Below are positions 1 through 15,400 of a DNA stretch of 64,000 nt, piece by piece. Location: the NCBI GenBank assembly GCA_031841125.1, contig CM063109.1, positions 27,685,321-27,749,320 on the forward strand, in the 5' to 3' direction. Each line of letters begins with the position of its first letter. Within the stretch, counting starts at the first letter, position 1. The translations under genes were made by a program, and so were the position numbers. The notes beneath the pieces were generated by a model. It had not been told where the DNA came from and did not search any database. It saw only the letters and a program-made list of their open reading frames with translations. This stretch comes from Acanthococcus lagerstroemiae. Taxonomy: Eukaryota; Arthropoda; Insecta; Hemiptera; Eriococcidae.

Positions 1-472
1 CGCTGTAGCAGCCTCCAATCCAAAGATTTTTGCATTTTATTAGTTCGCCCCAGGAAATTGAAGATCTCGAAAACGGCAAATATTCTGGTAATGCCTTCAG
101 CACGTCGACTATGCAACTCAACATACTCGAATCGACGTTTTCGAAATCGCTAATTTCACTGGGGGAACTAATAAAACGCGAGAATCTCCGGACTGGGGAT
201 AGCTAGAGGAAAACGGTTTGAAATTTTGAGAGCAGATTGATCTCCTCTTTCGAAAGTGTCAACCCGTTTCGCTGTAGCAGCCTCCAATCCAAAGATTTTT
301 GCATTTTATTAGTTCGCCCCAGAGAAATAAGCGATTTCGAAAACGGCAAATATTCTGGTAATGCCTTCAGCACGTCGAATATGCAACTCAACATACACCA
401 ACTGACGTTTTCGAAATCGCTATTTCTCTGGGGGGAACTAATAAAACGCGAAAATCTCTGGACTGGGGATAG

Positions 473-3400
473 CTAGAGGAAAACGGTTTGAAATTTTGAG
501 AGCAGATTGATCTCCTCTTTCGAAAGTGTCAACCCGTTTCGCTGTAGCAGCCTCCAATCCAAAGATTTTTGCATTTTATTAGTTCGCCCCAGAGAAATTA
601 GCGATTTCGAAAACGGCAAATATTCTGGTAATGCCTTCAGCACGTCGAATATGCAACTCAACATACACCAATTGACGTTTTCGAAATCGCGAAAATCTCT
701 GGACTGGGGATAGCTAGAGGAAAACGGTTTGAAATTTTGAGAGCAGATTGATCTCCTCTTTCGAAAGTGTCAACCCGTTTCGCTGTAGCAGCCTCCAATC
801 CAAAGATTTTTGCATTTTATTAGTTCGCCCCAGAGAAATTAGCGATTTCGAAAACGGCAAATATTCTGGTAATGCCTTCAGCACGTCGACTATGCAACTC
901 AACATACACCAATTAACGTTTTCGAAATCACGAAAATCTCTGGACTGGGGATAGCTAGAGAAAAACGGTTTGAAATTTTGAGAGCAGATTGATCTCCTCT
1001 TTCGAAAGTGTCAACCCGTTTCGCTGTAGCAGCCTCCAATCCAAAGATTTTTGCATTTTATTAGTTCGCCCCAGAGAAATTAGCGATTTCGAAAACGGCA
1101 AATATTCTGGTAATGCCTTCAGCACGTCGACTATGCAACTCAACATACACCAATGACGTTTTCGAAATCGCTAATTTCACTGGGGGAACTAATAAAACGC
1201 GAAAATCTCCGGACTGGGGATAGCTAGAGGAAAACGGTTTGCAATTTTGAGAGCAGATTGATCTCCTCTTTCGAAAGTGTCAACCCGTTTCGCTGTAGCA
1301 GCCTCCAATCCAAAGATTTTTGCATTTTATTAGTTCGCCCCAGAGAAATTAGCGATTTCGAAAACGGCAAATATTCTGGTAATGCCTTCAGCACGTCGAC
1401 TATGCAACTCAACATACACGAATCGACGTTTTCGAAATCGCTAATTTCACTGGGGGGAACTAATAAAACGCGAGAATCTCCGGACTGGGGATAGCTAGAG
1501 GAAAACGGTTTGAAATTTTGAGAGCAGATTGATCTCCTCTTTCGAAAGTGTCAACCGTTTCGCTGTAGCAGCCTCCAATCCAAAGATTTTTGCATTTTAT
1601 TAGTTCGCCCCAGAGAAATAAGCGATTTCGAAAACGGCAAATATTCTGGTAATGCCTTCAGCACGTCGAATATGCAACTCAACATACACCAACGACGTTT
1701 TCGAAATCGCTATTTCTCTGGGGGGAACTAATAAAACGCGAAAATCTCTGGACTGGGGATAGCTAGAGGAAAACGGTTTGAAATTTTGAGAGCAGATTGA
1801 TCTCGTCTTTCGAAAGTGTCAACCCGTTTCGCTGTAGCAGCCTCCAATCCAAAGATTTTTGCATTTTATTAGTTCGCCCCAGAGAAATAGCGATTTCGAA
1901 AACGGCAAATATTCTGGTAATGCCTTCAACACGTCGATATGCAACTCAACATACACCAATTAACGTTTTCGAAATCGCGAAAATCTCTGGACTGGGGATA
2001 GCTAGAGAAAACGGTTTGAAATTTTGAGAGCAGATTGATCTCCTCTTTCGAAAGTGTCAACCGTTTCGCTGTAGCAGCCTCCAATCCAAAGATTTTTGCA
2101 TTTTATTAGTTCGCCCCAGAGAAATTAGCGATTTCGAAAACGGCAAATATTCTGGTAATGCCTTCAACACGTCGTATATGCAACTCAACATACACGAATC
2201 GACGTTTTCGAAATCGCTAATTTCACTGGGGGGAACTAATAAAACGCGAGAATCTCCGGACTGGGGATAGCTAGAGGAAAACGGTTTGAAATTTTGAGAG
2301 CAGATTGATCTCCTCTTTCGAAAGTGTCAACCCGTTTCGCTGTAGCAGCCTCCAATCCAAAGATTTTTGCATTTTATTAGTTCGCCCCAGAGAAATTAGC
2401 GATTTCGAAAACGGCAAATATTCTGGTAATGCCTTCAGCACGTCGACTATGCAACTCAACATACACCAATGACGTTTTCGAAATCGCTAATTTCTCTGGG
2501 GGGAACTAATAAAACGCGAAAATCTCGGACTGGGGATAGCTAGAGGAAAACGGTTTGAAATTTTGAGAGCAGATTGATCTCCTCTTTCGAAAGTGTCAAC
2601 CCGTTTCGCTGTAGCAGCCTCCAATCCAAAGATTTTTGCATTTTATTAGTTCGCCCCAGAGAAATTAGCGATTTCGAAAACGGCAAATATTCTGGTAATG
2701 CCTTCAGCACGTCGATATGCAACTCAACATACTCGAATCGACGTTTTCGAAATCGCTAATTTCACTGGGGGGAACTAATAAAACGCGAGAATCTCCGGAC
2801 TGGGGATAGCTAGAGGAAAACGGTTTGAAATTTTGAGAGCAGATTGATCTCCTCTTTCGAAAGTGTCAACCTGTTTCGCTGTAGCAGCCTCCAATCCAAA
2901 GATTTTTGCATTTTATTAGTTCGCCCCAGAGAAATAAGCGATTTCGAAAACGGCAAATATTCTGGTAATGCCTTCAGCACGTCGAATATGCAACTCAACA
3001 TACACCAACTGACGTTTTCGAAATCGCTAGTTTCTCTGGGGGGAACTAATAAAACGCGAAAATCTCTGGACTGGGGATAGCTAGAGGAAAACGGTTTGAA
3101 ATTTTGAGAGCAGATTGATCTCCTCTTTCGAAAGTGTCAACCCGTTTCGCTGTAGCAGCCTCCAATCCAAAGATTTTTGCATTTTATTAGTTCGCCCCAG
3201 GAAATTGAAGGTCTCGAAAACGGCAAATATTCTGGTAATGCCTTCAGCACGTCGACTATGCAACTCAACATACTCGAATCGACGTTTTCGAAATCGCTAA
3301 TTTCACTGGGGGGAACTAATAAAACGCGAGAATCTCCGGACTGGGATAGCTAGAGGAAAACGGTTTGAAATTTTGAGAGCAGATTGATCTCCTCTTTCGA

Positions 3401-6400
3401 AAGTGTCAACCAGTTTCGCTGTAGCAGCCTCCAATCCAAAGATTTTTGCATTTTATTAGTTCGCCCCAGAGAAATAAGCGATTTCGAAAACGGCAAATAT
3501 TCTGGTAATGCCTTCAGCACGTCGAATATGCAACTCGACATACACCAACTGACGTTTTCGAAATCGCTAGTTTCTCTGGGGGGAACTAATAAAACGCGAA
3601 AATCTCTGGACTGGGGATAGCTAGAGGAAAACGGTTTGAAATTTTGAGAGCAGATTGATCTCCTCTTTCGAAAGTGTCAACCCGTTTCGCTGTAGCAGCC
3701 TCCAATCCAAAGATTTTTGCATTTTATTAGTTCGCCCCAGAGAAATTAGCGATTTCGAAAACGGCAAATATTCTGGTAATGCCTTCAGCACGTCGACTAT
3801 GCAACTCAACATACACCAATTAACGTTTTCGAAATCGCGAAAATCTCGGACTGGGGATAGCTAGAGGAAAACGGTTTGAAATTTTGAGAGCAGATTGATC
3901 TCCTCTTTCGAAAGTGTCAACCCGTTTCGCTGTAGCAGCCTCCAATCCAAAGATTTTTGCATTTTATTAGTTCGCCCCAGAGAAATTAGCGATTTCGAAA
4001 ACGGCAAATATTCTGGTAATGCCTTCAGCACGTCGACTATGCAACTCAACATACACGAATCGACGTTTTCGAAATCGCTAATTTCACTGGGGGGAACTAA
4101 TAAGACGCGCGAATCTCCGGACTGGGGATAGCTAGAGGAAAACGGTTTGTAATTTTGAGAGCAGATTGATCTCCTCTTTCGAAAGTGTCAACCCGTTTCG
4201 CTGTAGCAGCCTCCAATCCAAAGATTTTTGCATTTTATTAGTTCGCCCCAGAGAAATTAGCGATTTCGAAAACGGCAAATATTCTGGTAATGCCTTCAGC
4301 ACGTCGACTATGCAACTCAACATACACGAATCGACGTTTTCGAAATCGCTAATTTCACTGGTGGGAACTAATAAAACGCGCGAATCTCCGGACTGGGGAT
4401 AGCTAGAGGAAAACGGTTTGAAATTTTGAGAGCAGATTGATCTCCTCTTTCGAAAGTGTCAACCTGTTTCGCTGTAGCAGCCTCCAATCCAAAGATTTTT
4501 GCATTTTATTAGTTCGCCCCAGAGAAATTAGCGATTTCGAAAACGGCAAATATTCTGGTAATGCCTTCAGCACGTCGACTATGCAACTCAACATACACGA
4601 ATCGACGTTTTCGAAATCGCTAATTTCACTGGGGGGAACTAATAAAACGCGCGAATCTCCGGACTGGGGATAGCTAGAGGAAAACGGTTTGAAATTTTGA
4701 GAGCAGATTGATCTCCTCTTTCGAAAGTGTCAACCTGTTTCGCTGTAGCAGCCTCCAATCCAAAGATTTTTGCATTTTATTAGTTCGCCCCAGAGAAATT
4801 AGCGATTTCGAAAACGGCAAATATTCTGGTAATGCCTTCAACACGTCGTATATGCAACTCAACATACTCGAATCGACGTTTTCGAAATCGCTAATTTCAC
4901 TGGGGGGAACTAATAAAACGCGAGAATCTCCGGACTGGGGATAGCTAGAGGAAAACGGTCTGCAATTTTGAGAGCAGATTGATCTCCTCTTTCGACAGTG
5001 TCAACCTGTTTCGCTGTAGCAGCCTCCAATCCAAAGATTTTTGCATTTTATTAGTTCGCCCCAGAGAAATTAGCGATTTCGAAAACGGCAAATATTCTGG
5101 TAATGCCTTCAGCACGTCGACTATGCAACTCAACATACACGAATCGACGTTTTCGAAATCGCTAATTTCACTGGGGGGAACTAATAAGACGCGCGAATCT
5201 CCGGACTGGGGATAGCTAGAGGAAAACGGTTTGAAATTTTGAGAGCAGATTGATCTCCTCTTTCGAAAGTGTCAAACCGTTTCGCTGTAGCAGCCTCCAA
5301 TCCAAAGATTTTTGCATTTTATTAGTTCGCCCCAGGAAATTGAAGGTCTCGAAAACGGCAAATATTCTGGTAATGCCTTCAGCACGTCGACTATGCAACT
5401 CAACATACTCGAATCGACGTTTTCGAAATCGCTAATTTCACTGGGGGGAACTAATAAAACGCGAGAATCTCCGGACTGGGGATAGCTAGAGGAAAACGGT
5501 TTGAAATTTTGAGAGCAGATTGATCTCCTCTTTCGAAAGTGTCAACCCGTTTCGCTGTAGCAGCCTCCAATCCAAAGATTTTTGCATTTTATTAGTTCGC
5601 CCCAGAGAAATAAGCGATTTCGAAAACGGCAAATATTCTGGTAATGCCTTCAGCACGTCGACTATGCAACTCAACATACACCAATTAACGTTTTCGAAAT
5701 CGCGAAACCTCTGGACTGGGGATAGCTAGAGAAAAACGGTTTGAAATTTTGAGAGCAGATTGATCTCCTCTTTCGAAAGTGTCAACCCGTTTCGCTGTAG
5801 CAGCCTCCAATCCAAAGATTTTTGCATTTTATTAGTTCGCCCCAGGAAATTGAAGATCTCGAAAACGGCAAATATTCTGGTAATGCCTTCAGCACGTCGA
5901 ATATGCAACTCAACATACACCAATTGACGTTTTCGAAATCGCGAAAATCTCTGGACTGGGGATAGCTAGAGGAAAACGGTTTGAAAATTTGAGAGCAGAT
6001 TGATCTCCTCTTTCGAAAGTGTCAACCCGTTTCGCTGTAGCAGCCTCCAATCCAAAGATTTTTGCATTTTATTAGTTCGCCCCAGAGAAATTAGCGATTT
6101 CGAAAACGGCAAATATTCTGGTAATGCCTTCAACACGTCGAATATGCAACTCAACATACTCGAATCGACGTTTTCGAAATCGCGAAAATCTCTGGACTGG
6201 GGATAGCTAGAGGAAAACGGTTTGAAATTTTGAGAGCAGATTGATCTCCTCTTTCGAAAGTGTCAACCCGTTTCGCTGTAGCAGCCTCCAATCCAAAGAT
6301 TTTTGCATTTTATTAGTTCGCCCCAGAGAAATTAGCGATTTCGAAAACGGCAAATATTCTGGTAATGCCTTCAACACGTCGACTATGCAACTCAACATAC

Positions 6401-9400
6401 ACCAATTAACGTTTTCGAAATCGCGAAAATCTCCGGACTGGGGATAGCTAGAGGAAAACGGTCTGCAATTTTGAGAGCAGATTGATCTCCTCTTTCGACA
6501 GTGTCAACCTGTTTCGCTGTAGCAGCCTCCAATCCAAAGATTTTTGCGTTTTATTAGTTCGCCCCAGAGAAATTAGCGATTTCGAAAACGGCAAATATTC
6601 TGGTAATGCCTTCAGCACGTCGACTATGCAACTCAACATACACGAATCGACGTTTTCGAAATCGCTAATTTCACTGGGGGGAACTAATAAGACGCGCGAA
6701 TCTCCGGACTGGGGATAGCTAGAGGAAAACGGTCTGCAATTTTGAGAGCAGATTGATCTCCTCTTTCGACAGTGTCAACCTGTTTCGCTGTAGCAGCCTC
6801 CAATCCAAAGATTTTTGCGTTTTATTAGTTCGCCCCAGAGAAATTAGCGATTTCGAAAACGGCAAATATTCTGGTAATGCCTTCAGCACGTCGTATATGC
6901 AACTCAACATACTCGAATCGACGTTTTCGAAATCGCTAATTTCACTGGGGGGAACTAATAAAACGCGAGAATCTCCGGACTGGGGATAGCTAGAGGAAAA
7001 CGGTTTGAAATTTTGAGAGCAGATTGATCTCCTCTTTCGAAAGTGTCAACCCGTTTCGCTGTAGCAGCCTCCAATCCAAAGATTTTTGCATTTTATTAGT
7101 TCGCCCCAGAGAAATTAGCGATTTCGAAAACGGCAAATATTCTGGTAATGCCTTCAACACGTCGAATATGCAACTCAACATACTCGAATCGACGTTTTCG
7201 AAATCGCTAATTTCACTGGGGGGAACTAATAAAACGCGAGAATCTCCGGACTGGGGATAGCTAGAGGAAAACGGTTTGAAATTTTGAGAGCAGATTGATC
7301 TCCTCTTTCGAAAGTGTCAACCTGTTTCGCTGTAGCAGCCTCCAATCCAAAGATTTTTGCATTTTATTAGTTCGCCCCAGAGAAATTAGCGATTTCGAAA
7401 ACGGCAAATATTCTGGTAATGCCTTCAGCACGTCGACTATGCAACTCGACATACACCAACTGACGTTTTCGAAATCGCTAGTTTCTCTGGGGGGAACTAA
7501 TAAAACGCGAAAATCTCTGGACTGGGGATAGCTAGAGGAAAACGGTTTGAAATTTTGAGAGCAGATTGATCTCCTCTTTCGAAAGTGTCAACCCGTTTCG
7601 CTGTAGCAGCCTCCAATCCAAAGATTTTTGCATTTTATTAGTTCGCCCCAGAGAAATAAGCGATTTCGAAAATGGCAAATATTCTGATAATGCCTTCAGC
7701 ACGTCGACTATGCAACTCAACATACACGAATCGACGTTTTCGAAATCGCTAATTTCACTGGGGGGAACTAATAAAACGCGAGAATCTCCGGACTGGGGAT
7801 AGCTAGAGGAAAACGGTTTGAAATTTTGAGAGCAGATTGATCTCCTCTTTCGAAAGTGTCAACCAGTTTCGCTGTAGCAGCCTCCAATCCAAAGATTTTT
7901 GCATTTTATTAGTTCGCCCCAGAGAAATAAGCGATTTCGAAAACGGCAAATATTCTGGTAATGCCTTCAGCACGTCGAATATGCAACTCAACATACACCA
8001 GACGTTTTCGAAATCGCTAATTTCACTGGGGGGAACTAATAAAACGCGAAATCTCCGGACTGGGGATAGCTAGAGGAAAACGGTTTGAAATTTTGAGAGC
8101 AGATTGATCTCCTCTTTCGAAAGTGTCAACCCGTTTCGCTGTAGCAGCCTCCAATCCAAAGATTTTTGCATTTTATTAGTTCGCCCCAGAGAAATTAGCG
8201 ATTTCGAAAACGGCAAATATTCTGGTAATGCCTTCAGCACGTCGACTATGCAACTCAACATACACCAATAACGTTTTCGAAATCGCGAAAATCTCCGGAC
8301 TGGGGATAGCTAGAGGAAAACGGTCTGCAATTTTGAGAGCAGATTGATCTCCTCTTTCGAAAGTGTCAACCCGTTTCGCTGTAGCAGCCTCCAATCCAAA
8401 GATTTTTGCATTTTATTAGTTCGCCCCAGAGAAATTAGCGATTTCGAAAACGGCAAATATTCTGGTAATGCCTTCAGCACGTCGAATATGCAACTCAACA
8501 TACACGAATCGACGTTTTCGAAATCGCTAATTTCACTGGGGGGAACTAATAAAACGCGCGAATCTCGGACTGGGGATAGCTAGAGGAAAACGGTTTGAAA
8601 TTTTGAGAGCAGATTGATCTCCTCTTTCGAAAGTGTCAACCCGTTTCGCTGTAGCAGCCTCCAATCCAAAGATTTTTGCATTTTATTAGTTCGCCCCAGA
8701 GAAATTAGCGATTTCGAAAACGGCAAATATTCTGGTAATGCCTTCAGCACGTCGACTATGCAACTCAACATACACGAATCGACGTTTTCGAAATCGCTAA
8801 TTTCACTGGTGGGAACTAATAAAACGCGCGAATCTCCGGACTGGGGATAGCTAGAGGAAAACGGTTTGAAATTTTGAGAGCAGATTGATCTCCTCTTTCG
8901 AAAGTGTCAACCCGTTTCGCTGTAGCAGCCTCCAATCCAAAGATTTTTGCATTTTATTAGTTCGCCCCAGAGAAATTAGCGATTTCGAAAACGGCAAATA
9001 TTCTGGTAATGCCTTCAGCACGTCGACTATGCAACTCAACATACACGAATCGACGTTTTCGAAATCGCTAATTTCACTGGTGGGAACTAATAAAACGCGC
9101 GAATCTCCGGACTGGGGATAGCTAGAGGAAAACGGTTTGAAATTTTGAGAGCAGATTGATCTCCTCTTTCGAAAGTGTCAACCCGTTTCGCTGTAGCAGC
9201 CTCCAATCCAAAGATTTTTGCATTTTATTAGTTCGCCCCAGAGAAATTAGCGATTTCGAAAACGGCAAATATTCTGGTAATGCCTTCAGCACGTCGACTA
9301 TGCAACTCAACATACACGAATCGACGTTTTCGAAATCGCTAATTTCACTGGGGGGAACTAATAAGACGCGCGAATCTCCGGACTGGGGATAGCTAGAGGA

Positions 9401-12400
9401 AAACGGTTTGAAATTTTGAGAGCAGATTGATCTCCTCTTTCGAAAGTGTCAAACCGTTTCGCTGTAGCAGCCTCCAATCCAAAGATTTTTGCATTTTATT
9501 AGTTCGCCCCAGAAATTGAAGTCTCGAAAACGGCAAATATTCTGGTAATGCCTTCAGCACGTCGACTATGCAACTCAACATACACGAATCGACGTTTTCG
9601 AAATCGCTAATTTCACTGGGGGGAACTAATAAAACGCGAGAATCTCCGGACTGGGGATAGCTAGAGGAAAACGGTCTGCAATTTTGAGAGCAGATTGATC
9701 TCCTCTTTCGAAAGTGTCAACCCGTTTCGCTGTAGCAGCCTCCAATCCAAAGATTTTTGCATTTTATTAGTTCGCCCCAGAGAAATAAGCGATTTCGAAA
9801 ACGGCAAATATTCTGGTAATGCCTCCAGCACGTCGACTATGCAACTCAACATACACCAATTAACGTTTTCGAAATCGCGAAACCTCTGGACTGGGGATAG
9901 CTAGAGAAAAACGGTTTGAAATTTTGAGAGCAGATTGATCTCCTCTTTCGAAAGTGTCAACCCGTTTCGCTGTAGCAGCCTCCAATCCAAAGATTTTTGC
10001 ATTTTATTAGTTCGCCCCAGGAAATTGAAGATCTCGAAAACGGCAAATATTCTGGTAATGCCTTCAGCACGTCGAATATGCAACTCAACATACACCAATT
10101 AACGTTTTCGAAATCGCGAAAATCTCTGGACTGGGGATAGCTAGAGGAAAACGGTTTGAAATTTTGAGAGCAGATTGATCTCCTCTTTCGAAAGTGTCAA
10201 CCCGTTTCGCTGTAGCAGCCTCCAATCCAAAGATTTTTGCATTTTATTAGTTCGCCCCAGAGAAATTAGCGATTTCGAAAACGGCAAATATTCTGGTAAT
10301 GCCTTCAGCACGTCGAATATGCAACTCAACATACTCGAATCGACGTTTTCGAAATCGCGAAAATCTCTGGACTGGGGATAGCTAGAGGAAAACGGTTTGA
10401 AATTTTGAGAGCAGATTGATCTCCTCTTTCGAAAGTGTCAACCCGTTTCGCTGTAGCAGCCTCCAATCCAAAGATTTTTGCATTTTATTAGTTCGCCCCA
10501 GAGAAATTAGCGATTTCGAAAACGGCAAATATTCTGGTAATGCCTTCAGCACGTCGACTATGCAACTCAACATACACCAATTGACGTTTTCGAAATCGCG
10601 AAAATCTCCGGACTGGGGATAGCTAGAGGAAAACGGTTTGAAATTTTGAGAGCAGATTGATCTCCTCTTTCGAAAGTGTCAACCCGTTTCGCTGTAGCAG
10701 CCTCCAATCCAAAGATTTTTGCATTTTATTAGTTCGCCCCAGAGAAATTAGCGATTTCGAAAACGGCAAATATTCTGGTAATGCCTTCAGCACGTCGACT
10801 ATGCAACTCAACATACACGAATCGACGTTTTCGAAATCGCTAATTTCACTGGGGGGAACTAATAAAACGCGAGAATCTCCGGACTGGGGATAGCTAGAGG
10901 AAAACGGTTTGCAATTTTGAGAGCAGATTGATCTCCTCTTTCGAAAGTGTCAACCCGTTTCGCTGTAGCAGCCTCCAATCCAAAGATTTTTGCGTTTTAT
11001 TAGATCGCCTCAGAGAAGTTAGCGATTTCGAAAACGGCAAATATTCTGGTAATGCCTTCAACACGTCGACTATGCAACTCAACATACTCGAATCGACGTT
11101 TTCGAAATCGCTAATTTCACTGGGGGGAACTAATAAAACGCGAGAATCTCCGGACTGGGGATAGCTAGAGGAAAACGGTTTGCAATTTTGAGAGCAGATT
11201 GATCTCCTCTTTCGAAAGTGTCAACCGTTTCGCTGTAGCAGCCTCCAATCCAAAGATTTTTGCATTTTATTAGTTCGCCCCAGAGAAATTAGCGATTTCG
11301 AAAACGGCAAATATTCTGGTAATGCCTTCACACGTCGAATATGCAACTCAACATACACGAATCGACGTTTTCGAAATCGCTAATTTCACTGGGGGGAACT
11401 AATAAAACGCGAGAATCTCCGGACTGGGGATAGCTAGAGGAAAACGGTTTGAAATTTTGAGAGCAGATTGATCTCCTCTTTCGAAAGTGTCAACCCGTTT
11501 CGCTGTAGCAGCCTCCAATCCAAAGATTTTTGCATTTTATTAGTTCGCCCCAGAGAAATTAGCGATTTCGAAAACGGCAAATATTCTGGTAATGCCTTCA
11601 GCACGTCGACTATGCAACTCAACATACACGAATGACGTTTTCGAAATCGCTAATTTCTCTGGGGGGAACTAATAAAACGCGAAAATCTCGGACTGGGGAT
11701 AGCTAGAGGAAAACGGTTTGAAATTTTGAGAGCAGATTGATCTCCTCTTTCGAAAGTGTCAACCCGTTTCGCTGTAGCAGCCTCCAATCCAAAGATTTTT
11801 GCATTTTATTAGTTCGCCCCAGAGAAATTAGCGATTTCGAAAACGGCAAATATTCTGGTAATGCCTTCAGCACGTCGAATATGCAACTCAACATACACCA
11901 ATTTACGTTTTCGAAATCGCGAAAAACTCCGGACTGGGGATAGCTAGAGGAAAACGGTTTGAAATTTTGAGAGCAGATTGATCTCCTCTTTCGAAAGTGT
12001 CAACCCGTTTCGCTGTAGCAGCCTCCAATCCAAAGATTTTTGCATTTTATTAGTTCGCCCCAGAGAAATTAGCGATTTCGAAAACGGCAAATATTCTGGT
12101 AATGCCTTCAGCACGTCGACTATGCAACTCAACATACACGAATCGACGTTTTCGAAATCGCTAATTTCACTGGGGGGAACTAATAAAACGCGAGAATCTC
12201 CGGACTGGGGATAGCTAGAGGAAAACGGTTTGAAATTTTGAGAGCAGATTGATCTCCTCTTTCGAAAGTGTCAACCGTTTCGCTGTAGCAGCCTCCAATC
12301 CAAAGATTTTTGCATTTTATTAGTTCGCCCCAGGAAATTGAAGGTCTCGAAAACGGCAAATATTCTGGTAATGCCTTCAGCACGTCGACTATGCAACTCA

Positions 12401-15400
12401 ACATACTCGAATCGACGTTTTCGAAATCGCTAATTTCACTGGGGGGAACTAATAAAACGCGAGAATCTCCGGACTGGGGATAGCTAGAGGAAAACGGTTT
12501 GAATTTTGAGAGCAGATTGATCTCCTCTTTCGAAAGTGTCAACCCGTTTCGCTGTAGCAGCCTCCAATCCAAAGATTTTTGCATTTTATTAGTTCGCCCC
12601 AGAGAAATTAGCGATTTCGAAAACGGCAAATATTCTGGTAATGCCTTCAGCACGTCGAATATGCAACTCAACATACACCAATTAACGTTTTCGAAATCGC
12701 GAAAATCTCTGGACTGGGGATAGCTAGAGGAAAACGGTTTGAAATTTTGAGAGCAGATTGATCTCCTCTTTCGAAAGTGTCAACCCGTTTCGCTGTAGCA
12801 GCCTCCAATCCAAAGATTTTTGCATTTTATTAGTTCGCCCCAGAGAAATTAGCGATTTCGAAAACGGCAAATATTCTGGTAATGCCTTCAACACGTCGTA
12901 TATGCAACTCAACATACTCGAATCGACGTTTTCGAAATCGCTAATTTCACTGGGGGGAACTAATAAAACGCGAGAATCTCCGGACTGGGGATAGCTAGAG
13001 GAAAACGGTCTGCAATTTTGAGAGCAGATTGATCTCCTCTTTCGAAAGTGTCAACCTGTTTCGCTGTAGCAGCCTCCAATCCAAAGATTTTTGCATTTTA
13101 TTAGTTCGCCCCAGAGAAATTAGCGATTTCGAAAACGGCAAATATTCTGGTAATGCCTTCAGCACGTCGACTATGCAACTCAACATACACCAATTGACGT
13201 TTTCGAAATCGCTAATTTCTCTGGGGGGAACTAATAAAACGCGAGAATCTCCGGACTGGGGATAGCTAGAGGAAAACGGTTTGAAATTTTGAGAGCAGAT
13301 TGATCTCCTCTTTCGAAAGTGTCAACCCGTTTCGCTGTAGCAGCCTCCAATCCAAAGATTTTTGCATTTTATTAGTTCGCCCCAGAGAAATTAGCGATTT
13401 CGAAAACGGCAAATATTCTGGTAATGCCTTCAGCACGTCGACTATGCAACTCAACATACACGAATCGACGTTTTCGAAATCGCTAATTTCACTGGTGGGA
13501 ACTAATAAAACGCGCGAATCTCCGGACTGGGGATAGCTAGAGGAAAACGGTTTGAAATTTTGAGAGCAGATTGATCTCCTCTTTCGAAAGTGTCAACCCG
13601 TTTCGCTGTAGCAGCCTCCAATCCAAAGATTTTTGCATTTTATTAGTTCGCCCCAGAGAAATAAGCGATTTCGAAAACGGCAAATATTCTGGTAATGCCT
13701 TCAGCACGTCGATATGCAACTCAACATACACCAATTAACGTTTTTCGAAATCGCGAAAATCTCCGGACTGGGGATAGCTAGAGGAAAACGGTTTGAAATT
13801 TTGAGAGCAGATTGATCTCCTCTTTCGAAAGTGTCAACCCGTTTCGCTGTAGCAGCCTCCAATCCAAAGATTTTTGCATTTTATTAGTTCGCCCCAGAGA
13901 AATTAGCGATTTCGAAAACGGCAAATATTCTGGTAATGCCTTCAGCACGTCGACTATGCAACTCAACATACACCAATGACGTTTTCGAAATCGCTAATTT
14001 CTCTGGGGGGAACTAATAAAACGCGAAAATCTCCGGACTGGGGATAGCTAGAGGAAAACGGTTTGAAATTTTGAGAGCAGATTGATCTCCTCTTTCGAAA
14101 GTGTCAACCCGTTTCGCTGTAGCAGCCTCCAATCCAAAGATTTTTGCATTTTATTAGTTCGCCCCAGAGAAATAAGCGATTTCGAAAACGGCAAATATTC
14201 TGGTAATGCCTTCAGCACGTCGACTATGCAACTCAACATACACCAACTGACGTTTTCGAAATCGCTAATTTCACTGGGGGGAACTAATAAAACGCGAAAA
14301 TCTCCGGACTGGGGATAGCTAGAGGAAAACGGTTTGAAATTTTGAGAGCAGATTGATCTCCTCTTTCGAAAGTGTCAACCCGTTTCGCTGTAGCAGCCTC
14401 CAATCCAAAGATTTTTGCATTTTATTAGTTCGCCCCAGAGAAATTAGCGATTTCGAAAACGGCAAATATTCTGGTAATGCCTTCAGCACGTCGACTATGC
14501 AACTCAACATACACGAATCGACGTTTTCGAAATCGCTAATTTCACTGGGGGGAACTAATAAAACGCGAGAATCTCCGGACTGGGGATAGCTAGAGGAAAA
14601 CGGTTTGAAATTTTGAGAGCAGATTGATCTCCTCTTTCGAAAGTGTCAACCCGTTTCGCTGTAGCAGCCTCCAATCCAAAGATTTTTGCATTTTATTAGT
14701 TCGCCCCAGAGAAATAAGCGATTTCGAAAACGGCAAATATTCTGGTAATGCCTTCAGCACGTCGAATATGCAACTCAACATACACGAATCGACGTTTTCG
14801 AAATCGCTAATTTCACTGGGGGGAACTAATAAAACGCGAAAATCTCCGGACTGGGGATAGCTAGAGGAAAACGGTTTGAAATTTTGAGAGCAGATTGATC
14901 TCCTCTTTCGAAAGTGTCAACCCGTTTCGCTGTAGCAGCCTCCAATCCAAAGATTTTTGCATTTTATTAGTTCGCCCCAGAGAAATTAGCGATTTCGAAA
15001 ACGGCAAATATTCTGGTAATGCCTTCAGCACGTCGACTATGCAACTCAACATACACGAATCGACGTTTTCGAAATCGCTAATTTCACTGGGGGAACTAAT
15101 AAAACGCGAGAATCTCCGGACTGGGGATAGCTAGAGGAAAACGGTTTGAAATTTTGAGAGCAGATTGATCTCCTCTTTCGAAAGTGTCAACCGTTTCGCT
15201 GTAGCAGCCTCCAATCCAAAGATTTTTGCATTTTATTAGTTCGCCCCAGAGAAATTAGCGATTTCGAAAACGGCAAATATTCTGGTAATGCCTTCAGCAC
15301 GTCGACTATGCAACTCAACATACACCAATTTTCGAAATCGTTTTCGAAATCGCGAAAATCTCTGGACTGGGGATAGCTAGAGGAAAACGGTTTGAAATTT

